Source: an uncultured Parafilimonas sp.
GTDB taxonomy: Bacteria > Bacteroidota > Bacteroidia > Chitinophagales > Chitinophagaceae
Direction of reading: 5' to 3'
NCBI GenBank assembly: GCA_903882935.1
Contig: CAIRZB010000028.1
Coordinates: forward strand, 1-64,000
DNA length: 64,000 nucleotides
A program made the translations under genes and the position numbers. Shown piece by piece: positions 17,840 through 27,300 of this stretch. How positions within the stretch are numbered: position 1 is the first letter of the stretch; each line of letters opens with the position of its first letter. A model generated the notes under the pieces. It was not told where the DNA came from and did no database searches. It saw only the letters and a program-made list of their open reading frames with translations.

Positions 17840-19360
17840 ATGAGCCAGCATTTATCAGAGCAGGAAATCATCCGCCGTGAGAAATTAAGCAAACTGCAGG
17901 CAGCGGGCATTAACCCGTTTCCCGCGCCGTTGTACCCCGTAACCCATTACTCAGCCGATATAAAGCAACAGTTTACCGAGGAAACAAAGGAGGCATTCAC
18001 CCATGTTTGCGTTGCGGGCCGGATTATGAGCATTAACGACCGGGGCAAGGTGTTTTTTATAAAAATACAAGACAGCAAGGGCATTATACAGGTGTACGCC
18101 AAACGCGATGACATATACCCTGGCGAGGATAAAAGCCTTTGGGATACGCTGGTGAAGCACGGGCTTGACTTGGGCGACATTATTGGTGCCACCGGCTTTG
18201 TGTTTATTACCAAAACAGGCGAAACATCTTTGCATGCAGCAACCATTACGTTGCTCACCAAATCGCTAAAGCCGCTGCCGGTGGTTAAACGCGATGAGGA
18301 AGGCAATGTATTTGATGCCGTTACCGACCCTGAGTTCCGGTACAGGCAGCGCTATGCTGACCTTATTATAAACCCCGAGGTAAAGGACACTTTTATAAAA
18401 CGCACCAAGTTAATAAACACTATGCGGTCGTTTTTAAATGAGCAAGGTGCCTTGGAAGTAGACACACCCATTCTGCAGGCCATACCCGGCGGTGCGGCGG
18501 CCAGGCCGTTTATTACCCACCACAACAGCCTTGACATGCCTTTTTACCTGCGCATTGCCAACGAGCTGTACCTAAAAAGGCTGATAGTAGGCGGGTTTGA
18601 CTGGGTGTACGAATTTAGCCGCGATTTTAGGAACGAGGGTATGGATAGGACCCATAACCCCGAGTTTACGATATTAGAGTGGTATACCGCATACAAAGAT
18701 TATTACTGGATGATGGAAACCACCGAGCAATTATTTGAGCGTATTGCTATTGCGTTACATGGCACCACCGATGTGCAGTTTGGTGACAAAACAATTAGCT
18801 TTAAGGCACCGTACCGCCGCGTGAGTATGTATGAAGCCATTGCCGAAAGCACGGGGATTGATGTAAGCGCCATGGATGAGGAAGGCTTGCGTGGTGTTTG
18901 TAAACAATTGCATATAGAAACAGATGCCACGATGGGCAAAGGCAAGCTGATTGATGAAATTTTTAGTGCCAAGGAGGGCAATTACCAGCAGCCTACTTTT
19001 ATAACAGACCACCCCGTTGAGATGAGCCCGCTTACCAAAAAGCACCGCAGCAAACCCGGATTGGTGGAGCGTTTTGAACTGTTCATCAACGGCAAGGAAA
19101 TTGCCAACGCCTATACCGAGTTGAATGACCCTATTGACCAGCGGGAGCGTTTTGAAGAGCAGGTGCAGTTGATGGAACGCGGCGATGACGAAGCGATGTT
19201 TATTGACAACGACTTTTTACGCGCTTTGGAATACGGCATGCCACCTACCAGTGGCATAGGCATTGGCATTGACCGCCTTTGTATGCTGATGACCAACCAG
19301 CCGTCGATACAGGATGTGCTGTTGTTTCCGCAGATGCGCCCCGAGAAGGTGAATGATTAA
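17840..19360 (+). CDS. lysS: Lysyl-tRNA synthetase, class II
   Basis: LysS charges tRNA-Lys with lysine. The 506-residue protein has an N-terminal OB-fold anticodon-binding domain (about residues 55-160, with CVAGRIMSINDRGKVFFIKI) and a class II catalytic core: a motif 1 region around residues 180-215, motif 2 FRNEGMDRTHNPEFTILEWY and motif 3 GIGIGIDRLCMLM near the C-terminus, ending FPQMRPEK. Length is normal. A clear promoter precedes it, and a strong bidirectional terminator separates it from the convergent PsbP-like gene. Confidence 0.97.
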   Translation: MSQHLSEQEIIRREKLSKLQAAGINPFPAPLYPVTHYSADIKQQFTEETKEAFTHVCVAGRIMSINDRGKVFFIKIQDSKGIIQVYAKRDDIYPGEDKSLWDTLVKHGLDLGDIIGATGFVFITKTGETSLHAATITLLTKSLKPLPVVKRDEEGNVFDAVTDPEFRYRQRYADLIINPEVKDTFIKRTKLINTMRSFLNEQGALEVDTPILQAIPGGAAARPFITHHNSLDMPFYLRIANELYLKRLIVGGFDWVYEFSRDFRNEGMDRTHNPEFTILEWYTAYKDYYWMMETTEQLFERIAIALHGTTDVQFGDKTISFKAPYRRVSMYEAIAESTGIDVSAMDEEGLRGVCKQLHIETDATMGKGKLIDEIFSAKEGNYQQPTFITDHPVEMSPLTKKHRSKPGLVERFELFINGKEIANAYTELNDPIDQRERFEEQVQLMERGDDEAMFIDNDFLRALEYGMPPTSGIGIGIDRLCMLMTNQPSIQDVLLFPQMRPEKVND

Positions 19361-19399
19361 CCTGAGTGTAAAGGCTAATAGCGATAGAAGTATAAACTA

Positions 19400-19440
19400 A
19401 AAATGCCTTGAAGGCTCAAAAAACACCTTCAAGGCATTTT
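19400..19440. terminator. Bidirectional terminator between lysS and the PsbP-like gene
   Basis: AAAATGCCTTGAAGG (19400-19414) and its perfect complement (19426-19440) form a 15-bp stem with an 11-nt loop. A-rich and T-rich flanks allow termination of both convergent genes. Confidence 0.85.
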
Positions 19441-19452
19441 TTATTGATACAA

Positions 19453-19977
19453 TCAGTTTAGTGTAAACGAGTTCATAATTTGTTCGCCAGTTGGCTTGTA
19501 ATTATCAAATTTGTCAGCCGCTGTAGTTAGGGTAACCACAAACGCGTTGTTGTTTTTTATAAAATAGTATTGCTCAAATTTTAAATGAAATACACCCTGT
19601 GTACCACTGAAAATAATTTTATGGTATTCCCTATCGCCGGTTTTAAACGTTGCCGACTCATATATTTTGCCTTCGGTCATAAAATCTTTTATTTGCCTTT
19701 CTGATATCTTCACGTAGTCGCCAAGGCTTATGTTTTGCCCAGTTAAATCCTGCGCAATCACGTTTACATTTTCTCGAAATTGATCGCTGTCACTCTCCAA
19801 AGGAGAAAAAATTATAGTGGTTGTACCCATTGCTTTAGCAGTATCAATAGCCCAGTCAACTGGGTACTTAATTGAATAATTTGGGCTGTTAAAACTCTTC
19901 CAGTTTTGTGCAAAGGTGTCTTGCATAACACAGAACATAAAAAAAGTAATAAGAATAAGGGCTACCCGTGGTTTCAT
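19453..19977 (-). CDS. Secreted PsbP-like protein
   Basis: The 174-residue product starts with a signal peptide (hydrophobic core about residues 5-20, cleavage after TFAQ or FAQ). The mature part begins WKSFNSPNYSIKYPVDWAID and continues with VNVIAQDL, IKDFMTEGKI and FEQYYFIKNNNAFVVTLT, a pattern of the PsbP/Mog1-like fold annotated as PsbP-related protein or DUF1795-like in many bacteria. In non-photosynthetic bacteria its role is unknown; photosystem function is not implied. It converges with lysS and shares the terminator at 19400-19440. Confidence 0.65.
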   Translation of the reverse strand: MKPRVALILITFFMFCVMQDTFAQNWKSFNSPNYSIKYPVDWAIDTAKAMGTTTIIFSPLESDSDQFRENVNVIAQDLTGQNISLGDYVKISERQIKDFMTEGKIYESATFKTGDREYHKIIFSGTQGVFHLKFEQYYFIKNNNAFVVTLTTAADKFDNYKPTGEQIMNSFTLN

Positions 19978-20081
19978 GCTTATTTCTGTTAGTGTAATAA
20001 AAAATGCTAATTTTCTCGTATCAGTAATATACAGGATTGGCTGTTTAAATCGTACACTTCAAAGTATAATGGGTTATTGAA

Positions 20082-20114
20082 AAAGCCCCGAAGCCCAAAA
20101 AACATCAGGGCTTT
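20082..20114 (-). terminator. Possible terminator after the head-GIN gene
   Basis: AAAGCCC (20082-20088) and GGGCTTT (20108-20114) pair across a 19-nt loop; on the minus strand the right-hand side is followed by a T-rich run. It lies 32 bp beyond the stop of the head-GIN gene. The large loop lowers confidence. Confidence 0.4.
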
Positions 20115-20148
20115 ATTGACTTATTGACCATTGACCAATTGACCATTA
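20112..20148. repeat. Short TTGACCA tandem tract
   Basis: The sequence cycles through TATTGAC, TTATTGAC, CATTGAC, CAATTGAC and CATTAGG with alternating 7- and 8-nt spacing between TTGAC cores. It lies directly against the 3' end of the head-GIN gene and slightly overlaps it. The pattern resembles the other degenerate repeats in the window but has a different unit. Confidence 0.55.
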
Positions 20149-20871
20149 GGGTATTTGCTGAATATTGCCACTGCCCGCCACGCTTTGCTTAATGGCCGGG
20201 GTGCCTTTATAATATACATTTCCGCTGCCGGCGATATGTATATCAAGGTTTAGGGAGGCAAACACCCTTGCATCTCCGCTGCCGGCAATATGCACTTCCA
20301 CATTTTCAGCCTTTAGGTTTTCGGTTTTAAAATTGCCGTTGCCCGCAATCTCAATCCGGGAGTCTTTTGTTTCCCCAGATAAATTAATGTCGCCGCTGCC
20401 AGCTATGCTGGCTTCCACTTTTGGGGTGTTTACGGCCAAGGTTACATTACCGCTGCCAGCTATACCTACCTTAAAATGGTCAGGGGCTTCAAACGTATCG
20501 TTGGTTGTAACGTTACCGCTGCCGGCTACCTGAACCTCCTCCAACTGTGGGGTGGTAACGGTTACCAATATTTTGTTTTCACTCTTTAATTCAACGCCGT
20601 CTTTTGACCGGATGACCAGTTTGCCATTTTCATTCTCGGTAATAATATACTGGAGTAGGTTTTGGTCGGCATCAATTTTCACCGATGAAGAGGTGCCTTT
20701 TACAATAACCACATCAAAAAAGCCCCTAGATTCTATCTTGGAGGCATCCCCAACGTTGCGGGATTGGGTACCCGCAGTGCCGTTGCCATGGATGGTTTCA
20801 AACGGTATTAAATCGCAGGACTGGCCTGCAAAAAACATGGCTATAATAACACAAAGTAATAGCTTGCTCAT
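20146..20871 (-). CDS. Head-GIN-domain lipoprotein (DUF2807)
   Basis: The 241-residue protein opens MSKLLLCVIIAMFFAGQSC, a lipoprotein-like signal with Cys19. The mature part shows the DUF2807/putative auto-transporter adhesin pattern: SRNVGDASKIESRGFFDVVIVKG followed by a repeated hydrophilic beta-helix unit containing (V/I)AGSGNV or (I)AGSGD at least seven times. The fold is a right-handed parallel beta-helix. The family is widespread in Bacteroidota; its function is unclear and adhesion is only presumed. The repeats are regular, spaced by about 17-23 residues. Confidence 0.82.
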   Translation of the reverse strand: MSKLLLCVIIAMFFAGQSCDLIPFETIHGNGTAGTQSRNVGDASKIESRGFFDVVIVKGTSSSVKIDADQNLLQYIITENENGKLVIRSKDGVELKSENKILVTVTTPQLEEVQVAGSGNVTTNDTFEAPDHFKVGIAGSGNVTLAVNTPKVEASIAGSGDINLSGETKDSRIEIAGNGNFKTENLKAENVEVHIAGSGDARVFASLNLDIHIAGSGNVYYKGTPAIKQSVAGSGNIQQIP

Positions 20872-21065
20872 TTTGTTTTGTTTTGGGTAGTTAAAAATAA
20901 TAAACTGCTCGCATCTTACGCATTAAATAGTGCAGAGATTATTCAAAAGGTCAAACGCTCGTGTAAGCGAGCTGTGCAAGGGGTTGTTTGGCTGAAATGG
21001 ACTGTAAACACTACGCGCGGGTGCAATCCAAATTGACGCAGATAGCACTTGCCCCATCGGGGCTA

Positions 21066-21184
21066 CCTATTTGTAGCACAATCAACAAATATTATTTTGT
21101 CCCCTTGTGGGGCTACCCGCAAAGCTTAACGGGTAGCCCCACAAGGGGGCATGGTGAAATATATTTGCCGTTTCTACAAATAGG
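21066..21184. repeat. Nested inverted-repeat element (GGGGCTACCCG type)
   Basis: Outer 11-bp arms CCTATTTGTAG (21066-21076) and its complement (21174-21184), middle arms around CAAATAT/ATATTTG, and a perfect 19-bp inner pair CCCCTTGTGGGGCTACCCG (21101-21119) with its complement (21130-21148) give a cruciform-like structure. It is built like the elements at 3871-4013 and 4089-4206 but differs in sequence. Confidence 0.65.
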
Positions 21185-21294
21185 CAGTGCCTATGGCACA
21201 TTCAGACGATAATTATATATAGCCCTTCTGCAAACAATTGATAATCAACCCATTTAAAATATGCTTCTTTTCTTGTTTGGGGTAAGCCGATCTG

Positions 21295-21516
21295 ACCGTC
21301 AAAGCGAGCCTGCGCGTATGTTAACCGAATCTGGTTTAAGCCAAAAGCGGGCGCGGCTATCTGCCCAAACACTAAACGTTTCTTGCACGCAGCCATCTAC
21401 CACAGGCGGCACATTCCACACGGCGCAATACCTTCTGGCGGGTACCGGCAGATAGCCACGCCGCTTTTACGCAGCATGTGGCTTTGGATTGCGTGTGCGC
21501 GGCTCGCTATGACGGT
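21295..21516. repeat. Imperfect long inverted repeat (AGCGAGCC...GGCTATCTGCC type)
   Basis: The terminal 16-bp arms (21295-21310 and 21501-21516) pair with one mismatch around ACCGTCA-AGCGAGCC. Second arms (21343-21365 and 21447-21468), containing AAAAGCGG and GGCTATCTGCC, pair with one mismatch and one indel. The motifs resemble the widespread dispersed family with cores like GTCATNGCGAGC and GGCNATCTGCC seen in many bacterial genomes. Confidence 0.6.
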
Positions 21517-21658
21517 GCATACTTAATACTTGTCTGCAAATAATTGGTCACCAATAGCGGAAAAAGGGTTGTACTCTCTTAATGTCGCGTGCCCAAGGCA
21601 GGATGAATTTGGTTTGCACCCGCTACGCACACCAGCCCCTCCTTTGCCAAAATTCCTT

Positions 21659-21666
21659 TACCTTCG
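21659..21666 (+). promoter_or_regulatory. Candidate guaA promoter box (TACCTTCG)
   Basis: TACCTTCG differs from TAnnTTTG at one position and lies 57 nt before the guaA ATG, with no intervening gene. The same 8-mer precedes the membrane-protein gene at 34262. No -33 element is obvious. Confidence 0.4.
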
Positions 21667-21723
21667 CAGCAATTTTTCAATGCCGGGCAAGTTGTTTCCG
21701 CAGCTTCCCACACCTCTTTCACT

Positions 21724-23256
21724 ATGACAGAAAAGATTCTCATCCTCGATTTTGGAAGCCAATACACCCAATTGATCGCCCGCGCCGTAAGAGAGGCCAA
21801 TGTTTACTGCGAAATAACGCCTTATAACAAGCCCTTTGAAACAGAAGGCTTGAAGGGTATTATTTTAAGCGGCAGCCCCTTTAGCGTTAACGAAGAAAAC
21901 GCACCCAATGTAGACATACACGCGTTTATTGAGCAATTGCCGGTGCTGGGTATTTGTTATGGCGCACAGCTAACCGCCAAGCAATTTGGCGGTAAAGTGG
22001 AAAAGTCGAGCAAGCGTGAGTACGGCAGGGCTAAATTGGTTACCCAGAAAGAGGATGCGCTGTTACAAGATGTTTCCCCTCACTCGCAGGTTTGGATGAG
22101 CCATAGTGACACCGTTACGCAGCTGCCGGAGGGTTTTGAGCTGCTGGCCATTACAGAAAGCATACCAGTGGCGGCTTTTCGTAAAACATCGCCCGGTACA
22201 AAAGAATTATACGGCATTCAGTTTCACCCTGAAGTATATCACTCAACAGAAGGCAAAAAGGTTATAAAAAACTTTTTAGTGAATATCTGCGGCTGCAAAC
22301 AGGATTGGACACCGGCATCCTTTATACACGAAACAATAGAAGGCCTTAAAAAGCAGATTGGCGATGCCCACGTTATAATGGCTTTAAGCGGTGGTGTTGA
22401 CAGTACTGTGGCGGCAACCCTTATAAGCCGGGCAATCGGCGAAAGGCTGCACGGCATTTTTGTTGACAATGGCGTACTGCGCAAGAACGAGTTTCAACAG
22501 GTGTTAGACACGTACAAACAAATTGGCCTTAATGTTACTGGCATAAACGCAAAACAGCTGTTTTACGATGAGCTAAAGGGCAAAGTTGACCCCGAGGCAA
22601 AACGCAAAACCATCGGCAAGCTGTTTATTGATGTTTTTCAGGTAGAGGCAGCCAAGGTAAAGGAAGCAAAATTTTTAGGCCAAGGCACCATTTACCCTGA
22701 TGTTATTGAAAGTGTTAGCGTACATGGCCCCTCGCAAACCATAAAATCGCACCACAATGTGGGCGGTTTGCCGGAAAAAATGCATTTGAGCCTTGTTGAA
22801 CCATTGCGATACCTTTTTAAGGATGAGGTGCGAAAGGTTGGGCTTGAGTTAGGGATACCTACAGACATGATTGCCCGCCACCCTTTTCCCGGCCCTGGCT
22901 TAGCGATACGCATACTGGGTGAGGTAACGGAAGAAAAGGTACAGCTTCTGCAGGATGCGGATGATTTTTACATCAATGCCTTAAAGGAATATAACCTTTA
23001 TTCCGCCGTATGGCAGGCCGGCACCATATTACTGCCTGTAAAAAGCGTGGGGGTAATGGGCGATGAAAGAACCTACGAGTTTACCGTTGCCCTGCGCGCC
23101 GTTACATCGGTGGACGGCATGACCGCCGACTGGGCGCACCTGCCTTATGAGTTTTTGGCGCATGTTTCAAGCGGCATTATCAACCAGGTTCGTGGCATAA
23201 ACCGTGTGGTGTACGATATCAGTAGCAAACCACCGGCGACGATTGAGTGGGAATAG
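21724..23256 (+). CDS. guaA: GMP synthase (glutamine-hydrolysing)
   Basis: GuaA converts XMP, glutamine and ATP to GMP. The 510-residue protein has a class I glutamine amidotransferase domain (nucleophile in [11 protein letters not shown] near residue 79; His/Glu in [10 protein letters not shown]), the ATP-pyrophosphatase P-loop ALSGGVDST (about 220-228), and the C-terminal dimerisation domain ending [16 protein letters not shown], the standard GuaA terminus. Length is normal. No purine riboswitch is visible in the leader. A heptanucleotide repeat tract and a bidirectional terminator follow. Confidence 0.97.
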   Translation: MTEKILILDFGSQYTQLIARAVREANVYCEITPYNKPFETEGLKGIILSGSPFSVNEENAPNVDIHAFIEQLPVLGICYGAQLTAKQFGGKVEKSSKREYGRAKLVTQKEDALLQDVSPHSQVWMSHSDTVTQLPEGFELLAITESIPVAAFRKTSPGTKELYGIQFHPEVYHSTEGKKVIKNFLVNICGCKQDWTPASFIHETIEGLKKQIGDAHVIMALSGGVDSTVAATLISRAIGERLHGIFVDNGVLRKNEFQQVLDTYKQIGLNVTGINAKQLFYDELKGKVDPEAKRKTIGKLFIDVFQVEAAKVKEAKFLGQGTIYPDVIESVSVHGPSQTIKSHHNVGGLPEKMHLSLVEPLRYLFKDEVRKVGLELGIPTDMIARHPFPGPGLAIRILGEVTEEKVQLLQDADDFYINALKEYNLYSAVWQAGTILLPVKSVGVMGDERTYEFTVALRAVTSVDGMTADWAHLPYEFLAHVSSGIINQVRGINRVVYDISSKPPATIEWE

Positions 23257-23266
23257 GGACGGGAAA

Positions 23267-23441
23267 CGTGAATCGTGAATGGTGAATCGTGAGACGTGAG
23301 ACGTGAATCGTGAGACGTGAATCGTCAATCGTGAAACGTGAAACGGCAATCGTAAATGGTGAGTGGTGAATGGCGAGACGTGAATCGTGAATTGAGAAAC
23401 GGCAATCGTAAATGGTGAATGGCGAGACGTGAATCGTGAAA
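23267..23441. repeat. Degenerate heptanucleotide tandem repeat (25 units)
   Basis: Read in 7-nt steps, the tract gives CGTGAAT, CGTGAAT, GGTGAAT, CGTGAGA, CGTGAGA, CGTGAAT and so on, through CGTCAAT, CGTGAAA, CGGCAAT, CGTAAAT, GGTGAGT and GGCGAGA to CGTGAAA. All 25 units are exactly 7 nt with no indel; the consensus is roughly (C/G)GTGA(A/G)(T/A). Decayed copies continue to about 23465. An antisense open frame over it is an artefact of the repeat. Confidence 0.9.
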
Positions 23442-23522
23442 TGAGGGTAATCGCAAATGGCGAGTGGTTGGAACCAGTAACCGTTTTTATAGCGGGAAAT
23501 TTTACAAACACAGTATAAATAG

Positions 23523-23562
23523 AAAGAGGCAATTATTTAGAAATTTAAATAATTGCCTCTTT
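23523..23562. terminator. Bidirectional terminator between guaA and the dksA-like gene
   Basis: A 17-bp stem (23523-23539 and 23546-23562, core GAGGCAATTATTT) with a 6-nt loop ends in TTTTT on the + strand and an A-rich left flank. It serves both convergent genes. Confidence 0.85.
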
Positions 23563-23581
23563 TTACTATCCGTAATATGTT

Positions 23582-24349
23582 CTATTCGCCGCTGGGTTTT
23601 ACCAGGCCAAGTTTTGCCTCAAGGCTTAATGTGGCGTGTGGCACCGCACGCAGGCGGGCTTTATCAATCAGCTTGCCCGTTACGCGGCAAATACCGTAGG
23701 TTTTGTTCTCAATGCGTATCAACGCCTTTTCCAAGTGGTCAATATAGGTAATTTGCCTGCTGGCCATTTGGCTTAACTGTTCGCGTTCCATGCTCATGCT
23801 GCCGTCTTCCATGGTCATATAACGGCTTTCGCTTTCGTCGCCGCCCATGTCATCCTTGCGGGTAATTAACCCTTGCAGATAATTAAGCTCTTTTTTAGCA
23901 GCATCCATTTTCCTGTTTATCAGGTCCCTAAACTCCTGCAAATCAGTATCGTTGTACCTAACCAATGCCTCGCCGATGCCTTTGGGTGTTGGTTGCTTCT
24001 GCTCTAAAGATTTATTGTCAGGCATATTTGTACTAGTGGTTTTACTGGTGTTTTTTAATTCGCTTGTTTCTTTTTCAATAGGCGCTGTCACTTTGCTTTC
24101 GGCCGCTGTTGCCGTTTTGCTTTTTACAGGGTCAATTGCCGCCGTTGCAACAGCAGCTTTCTCCTGCTCACCCTTTTTTTGTTTTGCCGGTGCGGCCTTT
24201 TTGGGTGCCGCTTTGGCAAGTATCGGTTCGGCCACTATGGCCGTTTTTTTGGCGGCCGCCTTGGTGGACTTATTAGGGGCGGCTTTTTTTGCCACATCTT
24301 TAGAGGCAGGTTTTGCTTCTTTTTTAGGTACAGGTTTTTTAGTTGGCAT
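23582..24349 (-). CDS. TraR/DksA-family regulator with histone-H1-like N-terminus
   Basis: The C-terminal part (about residues 135-255) matches the TraR/DksA family: a coiled-coil (EFRDLINRKMDAAKKELNYLQ) and a terminal module YGICRVTGKLIDKARLRAVPHATLS. In canonical DksA this module is a four-cysteine zinc finger; here only one Cys remains, which is typical of Bacteroidota homologues. Residues 1-95 are extremely rich in Lys, Ala and Pro (for example KEAKPASKDVAKKAAPNKS), like histone H1 tails, and could bind DNA or RNA non-specifically. It probably binds RNA polymerase. It sits 6 bp downstream of ileS on the same strand, so the pair likely forms an operon ileS-dksA-like. Confidence 0.8.
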   Translation of the reverse strand: MPTKKPVPKKEAKPASKDVAKKAAPNKSTKAAAKKTAIVAEPILAKAAPKKAAPAKQKKGEQEKAAVATAAIDPVKSKTATAAESKVTAPIEKETSELKNTSKTTSTNMPDNKSLEQKQPTPKGIGEALVRYNDTDLQEFRDLINRKMDAAKKELNYLQGLITRKDDMGGDESESRYMTMEDGSMSMEREQLSQMASRQITYIDHLEKALIRIENKTYGICRVTGKLIDKARLRAVPHATLSLEAKLGLVKPSGE

Positions 24350-24355
24350 ACAGCA

Positions 24356-27300
24356 TTAAGCTTTTTTATGAACGCTTATCTTCAGCAGCATGTCGTTTAC
24401 ATCAATCTCAGTGCCATCCTCCAATTGAGGTACCCATTCTAATGAATCTGCCAAAATTTCCGCGCAAATATAGTTTTTAAATTTTATTAGGGATGCTTTA
24501 ACAGCGGTGCCGTCAAGCACATTTACGAATATACGGTCTGTTAAATCAAAACCGCTTTCTTTTCTTATATTTTGTATTCTATTTACAAATTCTCTCGCAT
24601 CGCCTTCCTGTTTCAATTCATCAGTAATAACAATATCCAGCGCAACAGTAAGGCTGCCCTTGCTGGCAACACTCCAACCAGGTATGTCCTCGGCGGTAAT
24701 TTCAACGTCAGCAAACAGCAGTTCGGCCTTGGTGCCGTCAACTTCCAGCGTATAACGGCCGTCTTTTTCAATGGCTGCAATATCGTGCTGGGTAAAGGCG
24801 GCAATGGCTGAGGCGGCGGCCTTCATTTTAGCGCCCATTTTAGCGCCAAGTGTTTTAAAGTTGGCCTTAATCTTCTTTTTAATAATGCCTTCCGTATCTG
24901 TTATATACTGTAACTCTTTTATGTTTACCTCGGCTTTAACCAGGTCTTCCACTTTTTCAAGCTGCTGCTTCATTTGTGGGTTCAGTACCGGTATCAACAC
25001 TTTTTGCAGTGGCTGGCGTACTTTAATGTTTACTTTTTTACGCAGCGACAGTACCAGCGACGATACATCCTGCGCCAGTTGCATCCTTTCCTCCAACAGG
25101 CTGTCTATCACTGCCTCGTTGGCAACTGGAAAATCAGTATGGTGTACCGATGCGGCGTTGTACCTGCCGGTTACGGCCTCCAGGTTGCTGAAAACAGCAT
25201 CGCTGAAGAAGGGCGAAACAGGTGCAATAAGCCTTACCAATGTTTCCAGGCACTCGTACAGGGTTTGGTAGGCGCAAATTTTGTCGTGCTCATACTCCCC
25301 TTTCCAAAACCGGCGGCGGCACAGGCGCACGTACCAGTTGCTAAGGTGTTCATCTACAAACTCTTCCACAGCACGGCCTGCAATGGTTGGTTCATAATCA
25401 TCCATAGCCTGTGTAACCTTTTTAATAAGGGTATTGAGGGAGGAGAGTATCCAGCGGTCAATTTCCGGCCTTTTTTCCAGCGGTATATATGCCTCCTTAA
25501 ACGCGAAACCATCCACATTGGCGTACAGGGCAAAAAACTGGTAGGTATTGTACAGGGTGCCAAAAAACTTACGCTGCACTTCCTTAATACCATCCAGGTC
25601 AAACTTAAGGTTATCCCAGGGGGAGGCATTGGTAATAAGGTACCAGCGGGTGGCATCTGCGCCAAAGTTGCCGATGGTTTCAAACGGGTTTACCACATTG
25701 CCCAGGCGTTTGCTCATTTTATTGCCGTTCTTATCCAGCACAAGCCCGTTGCTTACACAGGTTTTATATGCCAGGCCGGGGTATTTTTCGTCGCTCACTT
25801 CAAAGCCGTTTTTCCGAAGCTCCTCGTGAACAGAATCTTTTATCAGCGATCCGATGGCATGCAGGGTATAAAACCAGCCCCTTGTTTGGTCAACACCTTC
25901 GGCAATAAAATCTGCCGGGTAGTTTTGGGCAAACACTTCCATGTTCTCAAATGGAAAATGCCACTGCGCCAAAGGCATAGCACCAGAGTCGAACCAAACG
26001 TCAATAAGGTCTGGAACACGCTTCATGGGTTTGCCCGAAGGGGATAACAGTGTTATATTATCCACGTAAGGTTTATGCAAATCAATGGGTGCCTGCGGGT
26101 TGCGTATGGAGTCGTCATTCAGGCTGCCCGCTTTTTCAATCTCGGTTGTTAATTCCTGTAAACTGCCTATGCAAATTTCTTCCTCTCCATCTTCCGTTCT
26201 CCAAACTGGTAAAGCAGTACCCCAAAACCGGCTGCGGCTAAGGTTCCAGTCAACCATGTTTTCTAACCAGTTGCCAAAACGACCTTCGCCGGTGCTTTTG
26301 GGTTTCCAATTGATGGTTTTATTAAGCTCCACCATCTTATCCTTCAATGCGGTAGTTTTAATAAACCATGCATCCAACGGGTAATACAATATGGGCTTAT
26401 CAGTCCTCCAGCAATGGGGGTAGCTATGTTCGTATTTTTCTTTTTTAAACAGCTTGCCTTCTTCCTGCAGTTTAAGCACTATCCTGTCGTCAACACTTAT
26501 GTATTTTTTCAGGTCTTTTACTATGCCTGCGGCTTCAAGAGCCTGCTTCTGCTTTTTAAAATCGGCTTCCTTCTCGTCGTCTTTTAAATAATCTTCTTTA
26601 ACATACTCTTCCTCAAAAAGGTACACACCATCGCTTATGCCATTTACAAAACGGCCACGCTTATCAACCATAGTTAATATGCCAATACCGTATTTGCTGC
26701 CCACGCGGTAGTCATCCGCACCAAAAGCGGGGGCAGTATGTACAATACCAGTACCGTCTTCTGTGGTTACAAAATCGCCCAGTAATACGGTAAATGCATT
26801 GGGGTTATCGGTTTTGTTGCCTTCAAATGGCATCAGCTGCTTGTAATGTATCCCTTCCAAGTCGCGGCCTTTACATTCTGCCAAAATCTTCCAGGGTACA
26901 AGTTTGGCTTTTTCGTTGTAGCCGTCAAAGTCCCCATTTTCGCCTTCGGCTTTAAATTGTTTGCCCAGCAAAGCTTTGGCAAGCACTACATTAATGGGCC
27001 TGTGTGTGTAGGGGTTAAATGTTTTAACCAGTACATAGTCAATATTAGGCCCAACAGTTAAGCCAAGGTTTGATGGCAACGTCCACGGGGTTGTCGTCCA
27101 AGCGAGAAACGATATATCTTGTCCATTTGACGCATCAAATAAAAATTGCGATTTCTCATTTTTCACCGCCTTAAACATGGCCACCGCCGTGGTATCTTTC
27201 ACATCCCTATAACAGCCTGGCTGGTTCAACTCGTGGCTGCTGAGGCCGGTACCCGCCGCGGGCGAATAAGGTTGTATGCTCACGCTCTCGTACAACAAGC

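Larger units (their letters stand above)
20872..21723. other. Large non-coding gap carrying two repeat elements
   Basis: This 852-bp gap upstream of guaA has no gene I can support; its open frames are short and unlike proteins. It holds a small hairpin near 20957-20973 (GCTCG...CGAGC), the nested inverted repeat at 21066-21184, the longer imperfect inverted repeat at 21295-21516, and a promoter-like TACCTTCG at 21659-21666 for guaA. The stretch 21185-21294 shows nothing recognisable. Confidence 0.5.

Noticed and set aside
21724..21740. Purine riboswitch before guaA
   Set aside because: No conserved aptamer pattern is visible; the leader consists of repeats and a promoter-like box.
23267..23441. 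CRISPR array
   Set aside because: The units are 7 nt and contiguous without spacers; no cas genes are present.
23167..23532. 121-codon open frame on the minus strand with repeated SRFTSHV-like residues
   Set aside because: It is generated by the heptanucleotide tract and overlaps the guaA 3' end; the repeat explains its regularity.
24974..26047. 357-codon open frame on the + strand inside ileS
   Set aside because: It lies fully antisense to ileS, whose motifs are clear, and its residues lack any protein pattern.
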